From Tabrizicola piscis (GTDB lineage: Bacteria > Pseudomonadota > Alphaproteobacteria > Rhodobacterales > Rhodobacteraceae): a DNA stretch of 64,000 nt. The position numbers and the translations under genes were made by a program. Below, piece after piece: positions 63,501 through 64,000 of the stretch. Numbering within the stretch: position 1 is the first letter of the stretch; each line of letters opens with the position of its first letter. The stretch lies in assembly GCF_003940805.1 (NCBI RefSeq), contig NZ_CP034328.1, positions 1,160,001-1,224,000 on the forward strand. Direction: 5' to 3'. The notes beneath the pieces are model-generated. The model was given only the letters and a program-made list of their open reading frames with translations, was not told where the DNA came from and ran no database searches.

Positions 63501-64000
63501 CCCGGTGGCCGTTGGGGTAATCGTCAGCGCGGCAAGTGAGTGGATTGTGCCAAGGGCGGACAGGTCAATCCGGTCGGTGCCAAGCTGGAAATCGGTGATC
63601 ACGTCCGGCTCGCCATCCTTGGCCAGCACGAAAAGGTCAGCGCCCGACCCGCCAGACAGCGTATCGGCCCCCGCCCCATCCGCCAGGATATCGGCACCGG
63701 CACCGCCGAAGATCACCTCGGCCGCGTCACCGCCAAGGATCATGTCGCCGCCGGAGGTGCCGGTCAGGGTGGCCGCTTCCTCGCCGCCCGTCAGGATCGG
63801 CGACAGGGGGCCGGGGTCCACCAGCAGGCGGGTGATGCCGGTGCCTTCGCCGGCGACAAAGACCTCGATCTTGCCATCGACGGGATGGGCGGCGATTGCG
63901 GTGATGTTGTCCAGCGCAAGGCCCGGCAGCTGCAGTTGGCTGGCCACCAGGACCAGCCGCCCGTCGGGCATCAGCGTCATCAGGGCCAGCCCGCCATCGC
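60591..64000 (-). CDS. RTX-repeat exoprotein, 5' end outside the window
   Basis: At least 1,130 residues with the start beyond the window: the frame stays open from 63981 to 64000 and the first visible 60 residues look like the end of a propeller or other domain (DGRLVLVASQLQLPG). Many GGxGxDxLx calcium-binding nonapeptides (such as GGAGNDTLDGG) form several beta-roll blocks, separated by spacers with DLL/VDLxxTxxxTGDAAGDR. The C-terminus ends LLLDDIVFL, a type I secretion-like signal. No secretion genes (hlyB/hlyD-like) are visible. Contains a recent internal duplication (see repeats). Confidence 0.9.
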   Translation of the reverse strand, partial: DGGLALMTLMPDGRLVLVASQLQLPGLALDNITAIAAHPVDGKIEVFVAGEGTGITRLLVDPGPLSPILTGGEEAATLTGTSGGDMILGGDAAEVIFGGAGADILADGAGADTLSGGSGADLFVLAKDGEPDVITDFQLGTDRIDLSALGTIHSLAALTITPTATGARITYGDEVLDIIAANGLPIPASAFRLTDFIGLWHAPPPAPDTSGYLSGTVNSDLVQGTDANETFFYTTGADTILGGGGFDMLDFINANAAVTLDLQRTTQSRGPAAGQQYQSIEGAYGSRFGDMMTGDSAANRLDGMEGNDRLYGVAGNDSLYGGLGNDTLDGGAGADILDGGAGRDRVSYRDASAVLVDLLQPWRNTGDAAGDRFVGIEDVEGSRFGDILGGDGQSAVLWGLEGNDLLEGRGGNDSLNGGDGDDTLVGGSGGDRLNGDDGFDIASYIDSTAGVTVDLLDTDLSTGDAAGDRYNLIESFHLSTLNDRFFGSDQNDLVSGLAGNDFLDGRLGHDWLSGGSGNDTLVGGDGNDTLLGGAGVDRLEGGLGRDRVSHADAAAGVVADLTTPSANMGEARGDSYLAIEDLEGSVFADRLAGDALANQLLGLAGNDRLDGRAGNDTLDGGEGNDTLIGGTGADLLTGGTGLDFASYETATAAVRVDLAGLTANSGDALGDRFSGVEGLIGSTWADTLAGDVGGNWLQGLAGNDRLEGRGGDDSLDGGAGNDTLDGGDGNDRLDGGAGNDTLTGGAGADTLLGGDGNDLLLWTLGGDRLEGGAGSDTVSYAGASLGAVVNLAQARLNAGAAAGDVLIGVEVVIGTAHADRLTGDGLANSLRGEAGHDWLSGGSGNDTLLGGDGNDTLLGGAGVDRLEGGLGRDRVSHADAAAGVVADLTTPSANTGEARGDSYLAIEDIEGSGFADRLAGDALANQLLGLAGNDRLDGRAGNDTLDGGEGNDTLIGGTGADLLTGGTGLDFASYETATAAVRVDLAGLTANSGDALGDRFNGVEGLIGSTRADTLAGDAGGNWLQGLAGNDRLDGRAGNDTLDGGAGNDTLIGGAGADTFIFNGGRDVINDFANDVDTIGLSRSLWTGAQPGLSAVLAGAQVTASGVFLTLPNGHVLDIRGVFDPSLLLDDIVFL
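60900..61496 (-). repeat. Internal duplication of the RTX gene, copy 1
   Basis: 597 bp nearly identical to 61881-62477, offset 981 bp (327 codons, in frame). The copies differ by scattered substitutions, many of them silent, and encode almost the same RTX blocks. It implies a recent unequal crossover or slippage that lengthens the protein. Confidence 0.9.
61881..62477 (-). repeat. Internal duplication of the RTX gene, copy 2
   Basis: Partner of 60900-61496. Between the two copies (61497-61880) lie further, more diverged RTX blocks; identity ends sharply at both borders. Confidence 0.9.

Overview
The window reads as chromosomal DNA of a high-GC alphaproteobacterium of the Rhodobacterales (Rhodobacter/Paracoccus-like; genus not resolved). 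The evidence is the gene order rather than one marker: a phaZ-phaC-phaP-phaR polyhydroxyalkanoate cluster, a soxB-soxD-soxA-soxG heterotetrameric sarcosine oxidase operon, the hom-glpX-recJ order, short-form proS next to membrane genes, a lolC/E-lolD pair and a ctaA-M32 peptidase pair. Most of the window is housekeeping and central metabolism; coding is dense, with many ATGA or GTGA overlaps that indicate translationally coupled operons.

Layout. 0.1-8 kb: agmatinase/arginase-family gene, bactofilin, outer-membrane beta-barrel protein, the ctaA-M32-MFS operon, a Phd/Doc-type toxin-antitoxin pair with a readable promoter-operator, a DUF2177 membrane protein and an ArsC/Spx-like reductase. 8-11 kb: cold-shock protein, then a complete bufferin operon bufABCD (small Cys-rich RiPP precursor, MNIO/DUF692 enzyme, DUF2063 partner, DoxX membrane protein), likely for copper handling. 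11-20 kb: thrS, two alpha/beta hydrolases (one lacking its serine nucleophile), and the PHA cluster with a PhaR-type palindrome inside the phaP promoter, followed by a LysR regulator. 20-28.4 kb: DegT-type aminotransferase, the sarcosine oxidase operon and a glutamate dehydrogenase. 28.7-32.1 kb: three Tad/Flp-pilus-type genes and a small lipoprotein. 32-38.4 kb: hom, glpX and recJ, interrupted by an AT-richer FG-GAP/ASPIC-UnbV secreted protein that looks acquired. 38.4-43.7 kb: two identical tRNA-Glu genes around an MltB-like transglycosylase, then a YnjBCD-like ABC importer. 43.7-50.1 kb: diguanylate cyclase plus an H-NOX-fold protein lacking the heme histidine, a DUF4153 membrane protein, a GNAT, a cytochrome c lipoprotein and LolC/E-LolD. 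50.2-60.6 kb: ThuA-like protein, MDR oxidoreductase, a frameshifted hemolysin III gene, a DksA/TraR zinc-finger protein, proS, a cupin/LysR module, a BDH2-like SDR, an unknown protein and galE. 60.6-64 kb: the 3' part of a large RTX-repeat exoprotein whose start lies beyond the window.

The least explained features are: (1) a 74-bp composite non-coding element present three times, always just upstream of a gene start and in the same orientation (ArsC/Spx-like gene, recJ, proS), ending in the palindrome TGTCCCTGCCCGGGACA; (2) the bufferin operon with a perfect 10-bp intercistronic hairpin; (3) the H-NOX-fold/diguanylate cyclase pair in which both conserved heme-binding determinants are replaced; (4) the foreign-looking gene with a 10-bp-arm inverted repeat at its start, inserted in a conserved locus; (5) palindromes upstream of the sarcosine oxidase operon.

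All calls come from reading sequence and translations; no database search, folding or comparison was run.
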